Positions 10,266 through 17,676 of a DNA stretch of 52,497 nt are shown here, piece after piece. The position numbers were made by a program, and so were the translations under genes. Each line of letters starts with the position of its first letter. Position 1 is the stretch's first letter. The notes beneath the pieces are model-generated. The model did no database searches. It saw only the letters and a program-made list of their open reading frames with translations, and was not told where the DNA came from. The DNA is from Sphingobacterium composti (GTDB taxonomy: Bacteria > Bacteroidota > Bacteroidia > Sphingobacteriales > Sphingobacteriaceae): the NCBI RefSeq assembly GCF_009829075.1, contig NZ_WUQZ01000023.1, forward strand, positions 1-52,497. The letters are read 5' to 3'.

Positions 10266-10280
10266 TACCGCACACAGCAG

Positions 10281-10320
10281 AACGCAGTGAAATATAGCCT
10301 TATATTTCACTGCGTTTTGT
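10281..10320 (+). terminator. Strong hairpin terminator after SDR gene
   Basis: Arms AACGCAGTGAAATATA (10281-10296) and TATATTTCACTGCGTT (10301-10316), a perfect 16-bp stem with a 4-base loop, then T-rich sequence. The rest of 10321-10497 is AT-rich with no gene visible. Confidence 0.85.
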
Positions 10321-10489
10321 TTATGAAGTTTTCTAAAGATAATGTCACTAGTTTTATCATTTTTCTAATTTCGTCATATCCGTGAGCCTGTTCTTATAGT
10401 CTATGAAAGGTACGAATGAACAAGATGTAGACAACTTAATATAAAATCAATTAATTGTATTCGATTCAATTACTAAAATTTTGATTTTA

Positions 10490-10525
10490 TAATAAAAGAA
10501 GACTAGACCTTACGGTCTAATCTTC
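10490..10525 (-). terminator. Terminator of the minus-strand dehydrogenase operon
   Basis: Arms GAAGACTAGACC (10498-10509) and GGTCTAATCTTC (10514-10525) with loop TTAC. Read on the minus strand the stem is followed by a T-rich tract, so it ends the operon running from 12469 down to 10564. Confidence 0.8.
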
Positions 10526-10563
10526 CCAATTATAGATTTAGATAATGATTATATAAAGAAAGA

Positions 10564-10827
10564 CTATTCATCAGAGGAGTAAAAACACACATCTTCGTGA
10601 TTATATATATTTCGGAAGCAGACAGATAAACGGTCTTTCATGCCATGAAGCATTTCATAGCAAGGATTATTTTCATATTCACGTTGTATACATTTCAAAA
10701 GATATAATACCTCATCGTTATCTGTACACTCCTGATACACCACTTCATTAAAAGTTAAATCAAACTTCCCCTTAGTGCTTTTGATAATCTTAAATCTATG
10801 TATAGTATCTAAATACATGACTGCCAT
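10564..10827 (-). CDS. Hypothetical protein, 87 aa
   Basis: Small soluble protein with no recognised domain. It is acidic at the C-terminus (EDVCFYSSDE) and has several Cys and Tyr residues. It is last in a three-gene minus-strand run (zinc dehydrogenase, 159-aa protein, this gene), with a 6-base gap upstream and a terminator 40 bases downstream. Tight spacing supports it as real and co-expressed, but nothing indicates a function. Confidence 0.6.
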   Translation of the reverse strand: MAVMYLDTIHRFKIIKSTKGKFDLTFNEVVYQECTDNDEVLYLLKCIQREYENNPCYEMLHGMKDRLSVCFRNIYNHEDVCFYSSDE

Positions 10828-10833
10828 ATGTGT

Positions 10834-11313
10834 TTATTTTTTTCCTAAAATGCGTCGTATTGTCCATAGCACAGCTACTGTACCTACTGCATAACAGGTT
10901 GTCTTTTTCAACAAAGTCATTTTATCATATTTCCATAATGCTCGCCCTCCCATCTCGACAAAGAAATTCGGAATATGTCCTTGCTTCACATCATTGATGA
11001 GCTCTTCGACCACATGAATACGGTCCGCAAGTAACAAGGGCAGCCAATGTCTATATCGCGATTCACTATGCTGGAAAGCATAACGGCGCAACTGTCCGCT
11101 TAATCCAGAGGGCGGTACGATCTCTCCAAAAACAGAAGAATAATGCGGTCGCTCATTAGAATGAAGTATCTCTACGCGTGCAATTTGTTGCTCAGGTCGA
11201 GAGGGTATTTTGGAATATGCTCTATTGCGCATAGGATATGTTGGGTCATTTTCTATATTCTCATCGATGGCCCATCCTTCATGTACGCTTGCATCTTTAT
11301 TGATTACATTCAT
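10834..11313 (-). CDS. Hypothetical protein with C-terminal membrane anchor, 159 aa
   Basis: Unrecognised. The last about 25 residues hold one membrane segment (CYAVGTVAVLWTIRRILG) followed by a basic tail (GKK), so the protein is probably tail-anchored with most of it in the cytoplasm. The frame is open from a TTG at 11340 inside the dehydrogenase gene, but the ATG at 11313 is the more likely start and leaves a 16-base gap. It is co-transcribed with the upstream dehydrogenase. A role as a membrane partner of that enzyme is possible but not shown. Confidence 0.65.
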   Translation of the reverse strand: MNVINKDASVHEGWAIDENIENDPTYPMRNRAYSKIPSRPEQQIARVEILHSNERPHYSSVFGEIVPPSGLSGQLRRYAFQHSESRYRHWLPLLLADRIHVVEELINDVKQGHIPNFFVEMGGRALWKYDKMTLLKKTTCYAVGTVAVLWTIRRILGKK

Positions 11314-11329
11314 AGTCTGAAAATTTAAA

Positions 11330-12469
11330 TTATACAACAATTACGGGTTTAATACATTCATCCAATTTTGAAGAGAAAATACGATAAGCATCTGGAATTT
11401 CCTCCAAAGAGAAACGATGCGTGATGATATCTTTAGGACTCAATACACCAGACTGTACATGCTCGATCAAGCGTGGCAATAGCCGCTTTACAGAAGTTTG
11501 ATTTGCACGGATGGTAATCCCTTTATTCAATACATTTCCGATAGGCACTAAGTTGTCCGTAGGGCCATATACCCCTACTATCGACACAATCCCCCCTTTT
11601 TTCACAGAGTTGATAGCCCAGTGTAAAGCTGTTGCAGCTCCTGCTTGAAGCAATAGCTTTTTGCCAGTGATAGTCTGCATCGCGTTACCACATGCGTCCG
11701 ATCCCACCGCATCAATACACACGTCTGCACCTAGCCAGTAAGTAATGTGTTTTATAAACAATACGGGGTCTTCTATGGATTTAAAGTTGTATACCTCACA
11801 ATTGGCATATTTTTTAACAAAATCAAGTCTATATTCCAAATGGTCAATAACAATAACGCGTTCGGCACCAAAGAGCCAAGCACATTTTGCTGCCATAATA
11901 CCAATAGGTCCCGCACCGAATACGACCACGGTATCCCCTTTTTGTATACCTCCCATTTCAGCTGCTTGATAACCTGTAGGAAGCACATCGGTCAGTAGCA
12001 AAGCATCTTCTTCGTCCATACCTTCAGGAATAACTGTTGGTCCTACATCCGCATAAGGCACACGGACGTATTCTGCTTGCCCACCATCATATCCTCCTGC
12101 AATATGTGAATATCCAAAAATCCCTCCTGCCGCAGTTGACATGGAATTAGATTCATGGCAATTGGCAAATAATCCTTGTACACAGAATACACATTCGCCA
12201 CAAGCGATATTGAAAGGAACTAGAACCTTATCTCCTACTTTGAGATTGGTCACACCACTTCCCAGCTCGCGTACTATTCCAATAAATTCATGTCCAAAGG
12301 TACTACCTACACGGGTGTCGGGTACCATTCCGTGATATAGATGCAAATCAGATCCACATATACAGGCTCTAGTTACCTGCACAATAGCATCTCTAGGATG
12401 TAAAATCTCGGGCATAGGTTTTTCGTCTACGCGAATACGAAATGGCCCTCTATAGTTCATTGCTTTCAT
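11330..12469 (-). CDS. Zinc-dependent alcohol/formaldehyde dehydrogenase-like (MDR family)
   Basis: Medium-chain dehydrogenase of 379 residues, NAD(P)-dependent, with two zinc sites. The catalytic zinc region is ACICGSDLHLYHG (residues about 36-48) plus GHEF; the structural zinc lobe is CGECVFC followed by ANC (about 90-104). The cofactor motif VVVFGAGPIGIMAA lies near residue 180. The length and the CGSDLH pattern resemble the FdhA-like and glutathione-independent formaldehyde dehydrogenase group. This suggests short-chain alcohol or aldehyde turnover, but the substrate is not certain. First gene of a three-gene minus-strand operon. Confidence 0.88.
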   Translation of the reverse strand: MKAMNYRGPFRIRVDEKPMPEILHPRDAIVQVTRACICGSDLHLYHGMVPDTRVGSTFGHEFIGIVRELGSGVTNLKVGDKVLVPFNIACGECVFCVQGLFANCHESNSMSTAAGGIFGYSHIAGGYDGGQAEYVRVPYADVGPTVIPEGMDEEDALLLTDVLPTGYQAAEMGGIQKGDTVVVFGAGPIGIMAAKCAWLFGAERVIVIDHLEYRLDFVKKYANCEVYNFKSIEDPVLFIKHITYWLGADVCIDAVGSDACGNAMQTITGKKLLLQAGAATALHWAINSVKKGGIVSIVGVYGPTDNLVPIGNVLNKGITIRANQTSVKRLLPRLIEHVQSGVLSPKDIITHRFSLEEIPDAYRIFSSKLDECIKPVIVV

Positions 12470-12572
12470 AGACAGTGTATTTGATTACTTGTGTATGATT
12501 TACTGGTTGAACCGCCTGAAAGCATTCCCTGTTTAGCTATTTTGTAAAAGACGTATTAATTATTCTTTTTAA

Positions 12573-12584
12573 CCGTATTTATAC
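12573..12584 (+). promoter_or_regulatory. CCGTATTTATAC motif between divergent stress genes
   Basis: A 12-base motif in the 200-base divergent region between the dehydrogenase operon and the 12674 gene. The identical 12-mer occurs on the minus strand at 17429-17440, and close variants lie at 15650, 20511, 20540 and 22364. Its repeated intergenic position suggests a promoter element or operator; which protein reads it is unknown. Confidence 0.35.
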
Positions 12585-12673
12585 GACATAGGGGTATCCA
12601 CGCTTTTGGATATCGATTTCAACGAATACATAGCCTAAGTGTTCGTCATTTGTATAATTATAAACTAAACACT

Positions 12674-13270
12674 ATGCATATGAACAAGATTCCAGAACAG
12701 GTAGTAGGTAAATCCTTAGACTACTCAAGAGAACTGAATTTCCCGGACGAAACCAAAGCTTACAACCGATATAGACAAATTGTCAAAAAACTTTTAGATG
12801 TAAATGCTTGGCAAGAAACAGCTATAGGAGTATCCGCTGAATTTGTCATCGTGAATGAAAAGAAAGAAATTCAGATGCGTCGAGTCAAAAAAAATGATTT
12901 TATACGTATTGATATCCCAGGTCCTGGTACTCCATCTGCTGATGGGTATGATTATGTACGCGTAATGGCTCTTGATCAATACGATCATCAAGATAAAAGA
13001 AAAACTTTCATCTCGTTACAGCCAAGTCCAGATCCCACAACACTCGATGATGATGCAGCACACTTCTTTAAGAAGTATACCTCATCTAATATTGTCATCA
13101 AGCAGGAAGGAAATATGGTGAGTTTGCAATATGCTGGTCGTAATGAAGTCATAAATACAGAAACTGACCATGTACTAGATAATGTACGCAATTTCTTGGT
13201 AGGTCTAGGAGCAAAACTGGGCGCTTCTTATCCACAATGGAAAGCTCTCATTGATGGCTTAGCTAAGTAA
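12674..13270 (+). CDS. Hypothetical protein, 198 aa
   Basis: Soluble protein without a recognised domain. The N-terminal half is mixed; the middle has DIPGPGTPSADGYDYVRV and a beta-rich stretch; the C-terminal helix is amphipathic. The open frame begins at a TTG (12650), but the ATG at 12674 (or 12680) is the likely start. No signal peptide or membrane segment. It is monocistronic, with the CCGTATTTATAC motif 90 bases upstream, and sits among stress genes. Function unknown. Confidence 0.65.
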   Translation: MHMNKIPEQVVGKSLDYSRELNFPDETKAYNRYRQIVKKLLDVNAWQETAIGVSAEFVIVNEKKEIQMRRVKKNDFIRIDIPGPGTPSADGYDYVRVMALDQYDHQDKRKTFISLQPSPDPTTLDDDAAHFFKKYTSSNIVIKQEGNMVSLQYAGRNEVINTETDHVLDNVRNFLVGLGAKLGASYPQWKALIDGLAK

Positions 13271-13472
13271 AATAGTGTTCTTAAACTTTGTAGCATCAGC
13301 AGGAAAAAAATGTATATATGCTGTTATCCTTCTGAGTTTCGTGTATTTGTAAAAATCCACTTTCTGATGTTGAAATTTGCTATAATAAGAATAGAGATAC
13401 TTAAACAATTAACCTCTTCAGAATAAACAACAAAATTCCGAAGGGGTACCCTATAAATCACAACATTAAAGG

Positions 13473-13619
13473 CTAACTGACGTAAAGGTTGATGGTATTG
13501 GTGGATACTACTCTATTCTTGCGACCTATGAGTTGTGCACGGCAGCCGATTTGAGCACCTTGGCGGATGTTTTGAATCAAAAAACGTCCTTTCACATCAA
13601 TATGTGCAATTAGCAATAA
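13473..13619 (-). pseudogene. Possible relic of a SusC/TonB-receptor N-terminal regulatory domain
   Basis: On the minus strand 48 codons are open between two stops without any ATG. The translation contains DVKGRFLIQNIRQGA and ends NTINLYVS. This pattern (D-x-K-G-x-F-x-I-x-N-I-x-x-G-A, later TIN-L) is that of the carboxypeptidase-regulatory-like domain at the N-terminus of SusC-type outer membrane receptors in Bacteroidota. Only this fragment remains; the conserved Gly-Tyr of the family reads as Gly-Arg. Chance resemblance is possible. Confidence 0.35.
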
Positions 13620-13850
13620 CTAAAGAAACGGCCTAGGATGTTTAGCTTCGCTGAGCTCGTAAACTCGGTTTCGCGTGAAGAAATCAGCGAAGTGAAAGCG
13701 TCAAAAACAGATTTAAGAAGTGAAACGGCTCAAATCTGTTTAGCAATAACGAGATGATTTTAGCTAAAATATCCAAGCCTTAGTTTTATGGATATGTGCT
13801 TGTTTTTTGTATCCATGAGCTCGGCTTTCAGTTTTCGGTTTTGCTTCGTT

Positions 13851-14424
13851 TTTGTGTCAAGACAAAAATGAAGAGCCACTCGCGGCTTAAGCGAGAATAT
13901 AAAAATTAAGATATTACACTACGTTCAATATGACAACTATTTAGTAAGGTTACTGCTAATGGCTTAATACTATAATTCATTACGTCGTTGCGGAGAGCTT
14001 GTTCCGATATATCGGAAAGCCACGACGTGGCAATTTTTTATTTTGTTATTTATGTCAGAGTTCTCTTTGTCTTCACCGCCAGACAGGCTCTTTCTTTTTT
14101 TATAAAAAGAAACAAAAAATCATCGCTATACCGTAATGGCACAATGGCTCACTTTTCCTGCTATTGCCAATCCGCTAAGGCGATATTTAAGGATTTGCAA
14201 GGATGGTGTATTTATTTCTTTGTGAATAGTAGCATCATCCAAACAATTTATCAAAGATGTCGCCTAAGAAACTTTCGCAAAATGCAGGAAGCAAGCGACA
14301 TTTTTGCGAAGGTTTCAAGCGACGAGTTTTTGCATTCTTTTTTGAGGTAAAAAAGTATGAGCCCCTCGCGGCTTGAGCGAAACTAAAGAAATTAAAAGAT
14401 ATTTCACTGCGTTCAATGTGACAG
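13851..14424. repeat. Imperfect direct repeat, two copies about 490 bases apart
   Basis: Copy 1 (about 13851-13935) and copy 2 (about 14338-14424) share GAGCCxCTCGCGGCTTxAGCGA followed after a similar AT-rich spacer by ACTxCGTTCAATxTGACA. About three quarters of the positions agree. Each copy contains a short internal inverted repeat, CTCGC with GCGAG (degraded in copy 2). The sequence between them includes the cruciform at 13982. Confidence 0.6.
13982..14028. repeat. Cruciform-type inverted repeat
   Basis: Outer arms ACGTCGT and ACGACGT enclose AGCTT/AAGC-like arms and the perfect 16-base palindrome TTCCGATATATCGGAA (14002-14017). It resembles the small palindromic repeats scattered between genes in many Bacteroidota, but copy number cannot be judged from one window. 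Confidence 0.6.
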
Positions 14425-14525
14425 TAAGTAGTACGTAATTATCTATCAATTTTCATTCCTAACTAAATTAAAAAGATTAAAAATATTGTCATTAAACTCT
14501 GGTGAATACTAAAGATAAATAAGTA

Positions 14526-14549
14526 AAGCCCCTGAATTATCAGGGGCTT
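14526..14549 (-). terminator. Terminator after manganese catalase gene
   Basis: Perfect 10-bp stem AAGCCCCTGA / TCAGGGGCTT with loop ATTA, followed on the minus strand by a T-rich tract. It lies 50 bases past the catalase stop. Confidence 0.85.
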
Positions 14550-14598
14550 GTTCTTCCCTACGAATTAAGGGAATTATTGAAAACACAGACATATTATA

Positions 14599-15541
14599 TT
14601 ATCCTTCTGGATTTCGTGGATTTGGACCTGCTTTATCTTCCATATCCTTTAACGTCTTCTCTTTAAACTCTTGGAATGCATCGGCTAATTTTTGTAATTC
14701 AGGATCTAAGCCAGGCGCAAATTCTTCAGGTCGCTCTGGCGCTATAGGATTGGCGAATGACTCACGCGGCTCTACCAACGTGACCAATTCAGTACCATCA
14801 TTTGACGGAGATGAACCTTGGAATATTTGATCCATCATCGAACCATCTAGACGGAACGTGTATTGTTCTCTATGCACACCTTGCTCCATTAGTTTGCGTA
14901 CTTCTGGAAATTGAGAAGCATCGAATTTTGGTACGGGTAGCACTTTCGCCCAATTTACACCTAGTGTTTCTAAAGCTTTAGCAAACGCCATTTGATGCGC
15001 TTCATCCCGAACTATCAAAAATGAAATAGTAGAACGTAATGTTTTGTTGCTTGACATTTGATAAATACGCGATTTTTGAAGACGACCTGTTGCTTCCAAA
15101 ACTAGATTGTCCATCAAATCCAATACTAGATTGCCATGATTGTGCACATATGATCCGCTCCATGGATTACCAGCGGCATCCACAGGCAATGCGCCCTGAG
15201 CACCCATAATGAAATGATGAGGATTCTGTTGCTCCTTAGCCATTTCCATAGCAGGAATCCCTCCTGCACTCGGTGTTTCAAACTTATCACCATAATAGCC
15301 TGGGGCACCATCCAGTAATTTTGAGATAGTTTTAGTAACTAATTCCACATGACTGATTTCCTCAAGCCCTATGCCTTGAATTAAATCCAAGTAAGGAGTT
15401 CCATTCCCTCTAAAATTAAAACTTTGAAATAAGAACTGCATCATAGTTCGCATTTCTCCGAACTGTCCTCCTAATCCTTCTTGTAAGGCATTAGCTGCTG
15501 ATGACTATAGGATGAATAAGATTTTTCACATGATAGAACAT
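14599..15541 (-). pseudogene. Manganese catalase, N-terminal frameshift/deletion
   Basis: Ferritin-like manganese catalase, which breaks down hydrogen peroxide at a di-Mn centre. The intact frame reads from 15504 to 14599 and includes ALQEGLGGQFGEMRTMM, EEISHVE, the LVLEATGRL helix and RDEAHQM, matching four of the five expected ligands plus the first Glu in FGEM. The first ATG in that frame (15453) comes directly after this Glu. The normal N-terminus MFYHVKNL is present in another frame from 15541. Between it and ALQEGLGG there are 28 bases where relatives have about 15 codons, so a net loss near 17 bases has broken the frame. Unless there is frameshifting or a sequencing error, the product lacks its first metal ligand. 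Confidence 0.8.
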
Positions 15542-15680
15542 AAGCAATAATTTTTAGTGTGAATAATATTTATGCTTTGCAATAACTAACATTCCCGATT
15601 AGCCATCGCTGTGAAATTCTGAATAATAAGTGTTTACAGTAAATGCTACACGTATTTATCACGACTTCTGCTCCCGCCCC

Positions 15681-15708
15681 AAAAAAAAGACCTACATTAC
15701 GTAGGTCT
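15681..15708 (-). terminator. Terminator after small lipoprotein gene
   Basis: Stem AGACCTAC / GTAGGTCT (15688-15695, 15701-15708) followed on the minus strand by eight T. It ends the transcript of the 69-aa lipoprotein. Confidence 0.85.
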
Positions 15709-15789
15709 AATTATGCACATGCATACATGTACATATTCTTTCATATAGGTAAATGAAATATAATTATTGAGCTAAATGAAATAACTCAA

Positions 15790-15999
15790 TTAATTCATAG
15801 GAGTTGGAGGTATTAAAGAATCTGTAGATAGTGTATCTCTACCTATGGAATCATAAATACTCATTCCGTCATTGTGCATAGTATTGGTAGAATCGAAGGC
15901 ATGGCCATCGTCATCTCTGTTGTTGTTTGATGAATTCGAACATCCCACCGCAGTGCATAGGAACAATGCAGTTCCGAATATTAAAATTAAATTTTTCAT
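15790..15999 (-). CDS. Small lipoprotein, 69 aa
   Basis: Starts with a lipoprotein signal peptide: MKN, a hydrophobic stretch and a lipobox ending AVGC, with Cys at residue 20. The mature part of about 50 residues is polar, rich in Asn, Asp, Ser and Thr, and probably disordered; SxGRDTLSTDSL near the C-terminus resembles the tail of the 72-aa lipoprotein at 21482. Exported and lipid-anchored. No function known. It has its own terminator and a long upstream region, so it is monocistronic. Confidence 0.75.
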   Translation of the reverse strand: MKNLILIFGTALFLCTAVGCSNSSNNNRDDDGHAFDSTNTMHNDGMSIYDSIGRDTLSTDSLIPPTPMN

Positions 16000-16229
16000 A
16001 CGTCATTCTTTTAGTTAAATACTGAAATTTTGTTTACTACCTAACTGAACAAGCATTGCCCCAATACGTTGAGGTCCACTTAAATAAGGTTCATAAATGG
16101 GAAGATATTAGTTATTTGTACGTATGTCGGGCATTTATACCCATTTTGAAATTAGTAAAAACGCATTCATTACAAGGCTGTTAAATCTAGTAACGAAACA
16201 TTTTTGGAAACTTATAAACATAACTTATT

Positions 16230-16460
16230 ATGGCTATTACAACACCAAATGAAGGTCAGATGACCAAAGAAATCGAACAACAGACTTCAAAACTTCCTTC
16301 TACAACGTATCTGGCCGTAGCCGTAACAGCAATGTTCGCATCAGCTACTTTGAAATGCCTAGGCAGAGAAAAAGACGCCTTATTTGTTGGACAATGGGTA
16401 GCACCATTTTTGCTATTCGGTATTTATAATAAAATCGTAAAGACTGAAGGACACGATTAA
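16230..16460 (+). CDS. Small membrane protein, 76 aa
   Basis: Unrecognised. A polar N-terminus of about 25 residues is followed by one or two hydrophobic segments (TYLAVAVTAMFASATLKCL and FVGQWVAPFLLFGIYNKI) that would cross the membrane as a hairpin. Lone gene, closed by a shared hairpin at 16481. The type is common among small stress-induced proteins of Bacteroidota, but that role is inferred from the neighbourhood. Confidence 0.65.
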   Translation: MAITTPNEGQMTKEIEQQTSKLPSTTYLAVAVTAMFASATLKCLGREKDALFVGQWVAPFLLFGIYNKIVKTEGHD

Positions 16461-16480
16461 TCGAAATCTGTTAAAAAGTA

Positions 16481-16512
16481 AATCGCCATCTACAAGTAAT
16501 GTGATGGCGATT
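16481..16512. terminator. Bidirectional terminator
   Basis: Arms AATCGCCATC (16481-16490) and GATGGCGATT (16503-16512), perfectly complementary, between two converging genes (ends at 16460 and 16526). A T-rich tract follows on the plus strand. Confidence 0.8.
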
Positions 16513-16525
16513 CTTTTGTATATAG

Positions 16526-17182
16526 TTAATTAACCATATGATGCTGGACTGCAAATTTAATGAGCTCCGCAGAATTCTTTACCTTAACTTTATTAATAAG
16601 ACTTTGCCGATGACCTTCTACTGTTCTTTTGCTTAAAAAAAGTTTGTCTGCTATTTCCATATTAGTATATCCTTCACTAATAAGTTGCAGCACTTCTATT
16701 TCACGTTCGGATAGATCAAGCTCCAAATCAGTTTCTTTTTTCAATACGCTCGTAGTCGAAGATGAAGAAAGTATATTTAGCATCAACATGGTTAGCTCTT
16801 CACACACATAGCGACCTCCGGATGCGACATGCTTCACAGCAAAGATAAGTTCATTATACCCCACATTTTTGACCAAATACCCTTTAGCACCTCGATCGAA
16901 AGCATCGATAACTTGATTGACCGTATTGAGCATGGATAACAATATTACTTTAATAGTAGGATAATTCGCGGACAGATAAGATGTAACTTCCAATCCATCC
17001 ATCAAGGGCATATTGATGTCTGAAATTACTAGATCAGGTTGCAAGCCTTTGTTGAGTAAATCCATTAGCTCACTACCGTCCTTCGCTTCACTGATAATTT
17101 CTACCTCCCCAGAGGTGTCCAGTAATAATCTAATACCATTCCGAACAACCAAATGATCCTCAACTAAAATTACTTTAATCAT
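16526..17182 (-). CDS. NarL/LuxR-family response regulator
   Basis: Two-component response regulator of 218 residues. The receiver domain (1 to about 120) has the acidic pair (EDH), the phospho-acceptor Asp in VISDINMPLMDG near residue 57, and the conserved Lys in KGYLVKN. The LuxR-type helix-turn-helix (about 152-215) contains LSEREIEVLQLISEG and SKRTVEGHRQ. It is divergent from, and 495 bases away from, the phytochrome-like histidine kinase at 17677, its most likely partner. A CCGTATTTATAC motif lies in sense orientation about 250 bases upstream. Target genes are unknown; nearby stress genes are candidates. Confidence 0.92.
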   Translation of the reverse strand: MIKVILVEDHLVVRNGIRLLLDTSGEVEIISEAKDGSELMDLLNKGLQPDLVISDINMPLMDGLEVTSYLSANYPTIKVILLSMLNTVNQVIDAFDRGAKGYLVKNVGYNELIFAVKHVASGGRYVCEELTMLMLNILSSSSTTSVLKKETDLELDLSEREIEVLQLISEGYTNMEIADKLFLSKRTVEGHRQSLINKVKVKNSAELIKFAVQHHMVN

Positions 17183-17676
17183 AAAATGAATATTAAATAG
17201 GCTTAATTATGTTTTTCATAGATGATTATCGTATTACAAATATTTTGCCAATTTATATGATTATATCAGTTTAAATTAAGATAACCTAGCTTAACACCCC
17301 TATTAAAAATAAAATATTAAACAACTGTGTAATTTTATTAAAATCAAATTAACCTCTTTGCTAAAAAAAAACAATTAACCACCGGTAAATTACTAATAAA
17401 TCCAAATGGTTAAAACACGTTTTTATCTGTATAAATACGGTAAATTTTATGCAATAATTCTTTTTTATGAAAATAATTAATCATTAACAATAAGTTTATT
17501 TAAGAAATAATACCTTAAAAAACAAAAACTTAATATTACACCATAAATCGCACTACAACCTACGGTATAGATATTTAATCACCCGTAAATTATCATATAA
17601 ATTAAATCCAGGAGTTATTTCATTTATATATTGAATTATAATACCTTTATAGTACAACATCACCTATACTACTGCT
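17183..17676. other. 495-base AT-rich divergent regulatory region
   Basis: No gene visible. It separates the response regulator and the histidine kinase. It contains GTATAAATACGG (17429-17440), the exact reverse complement of the motif at 12573, and three related short blocks CCGGTAAATTA (17382), CGGTAAATTTTA (17438) and CCCGTAAATTATC (17582). These repeats suggest binding sites for a shared regulator or sigma factor. Confidence 0.4.

Larger units (their letters stand above)
13271..14598. other. 1.3-kb region without intact genes: relics and repeats
   Basis: No convincing intact gene. It holds a relic reading like a TonB-receptor regulatory domain (13473-13619), a two-copy imperfect direct repeat, a cruciform-forming inverted repeat (13982-14028), a hairpin of TTTC and GAAA arms near 14087-14112, and a terminator (14526-14549). 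Base composition is patchy compared with flanking genes. It looks like decayed mobile or duplicated DNA. Confidence 0.5.

Noticed and set aside
13988..14350. 120-residue open frame on the plus strand
   Set aside because: Runs through the cruciform and repeat; composition is not protein-like (many Phe, Ser, Cys) and nothing supports a start.
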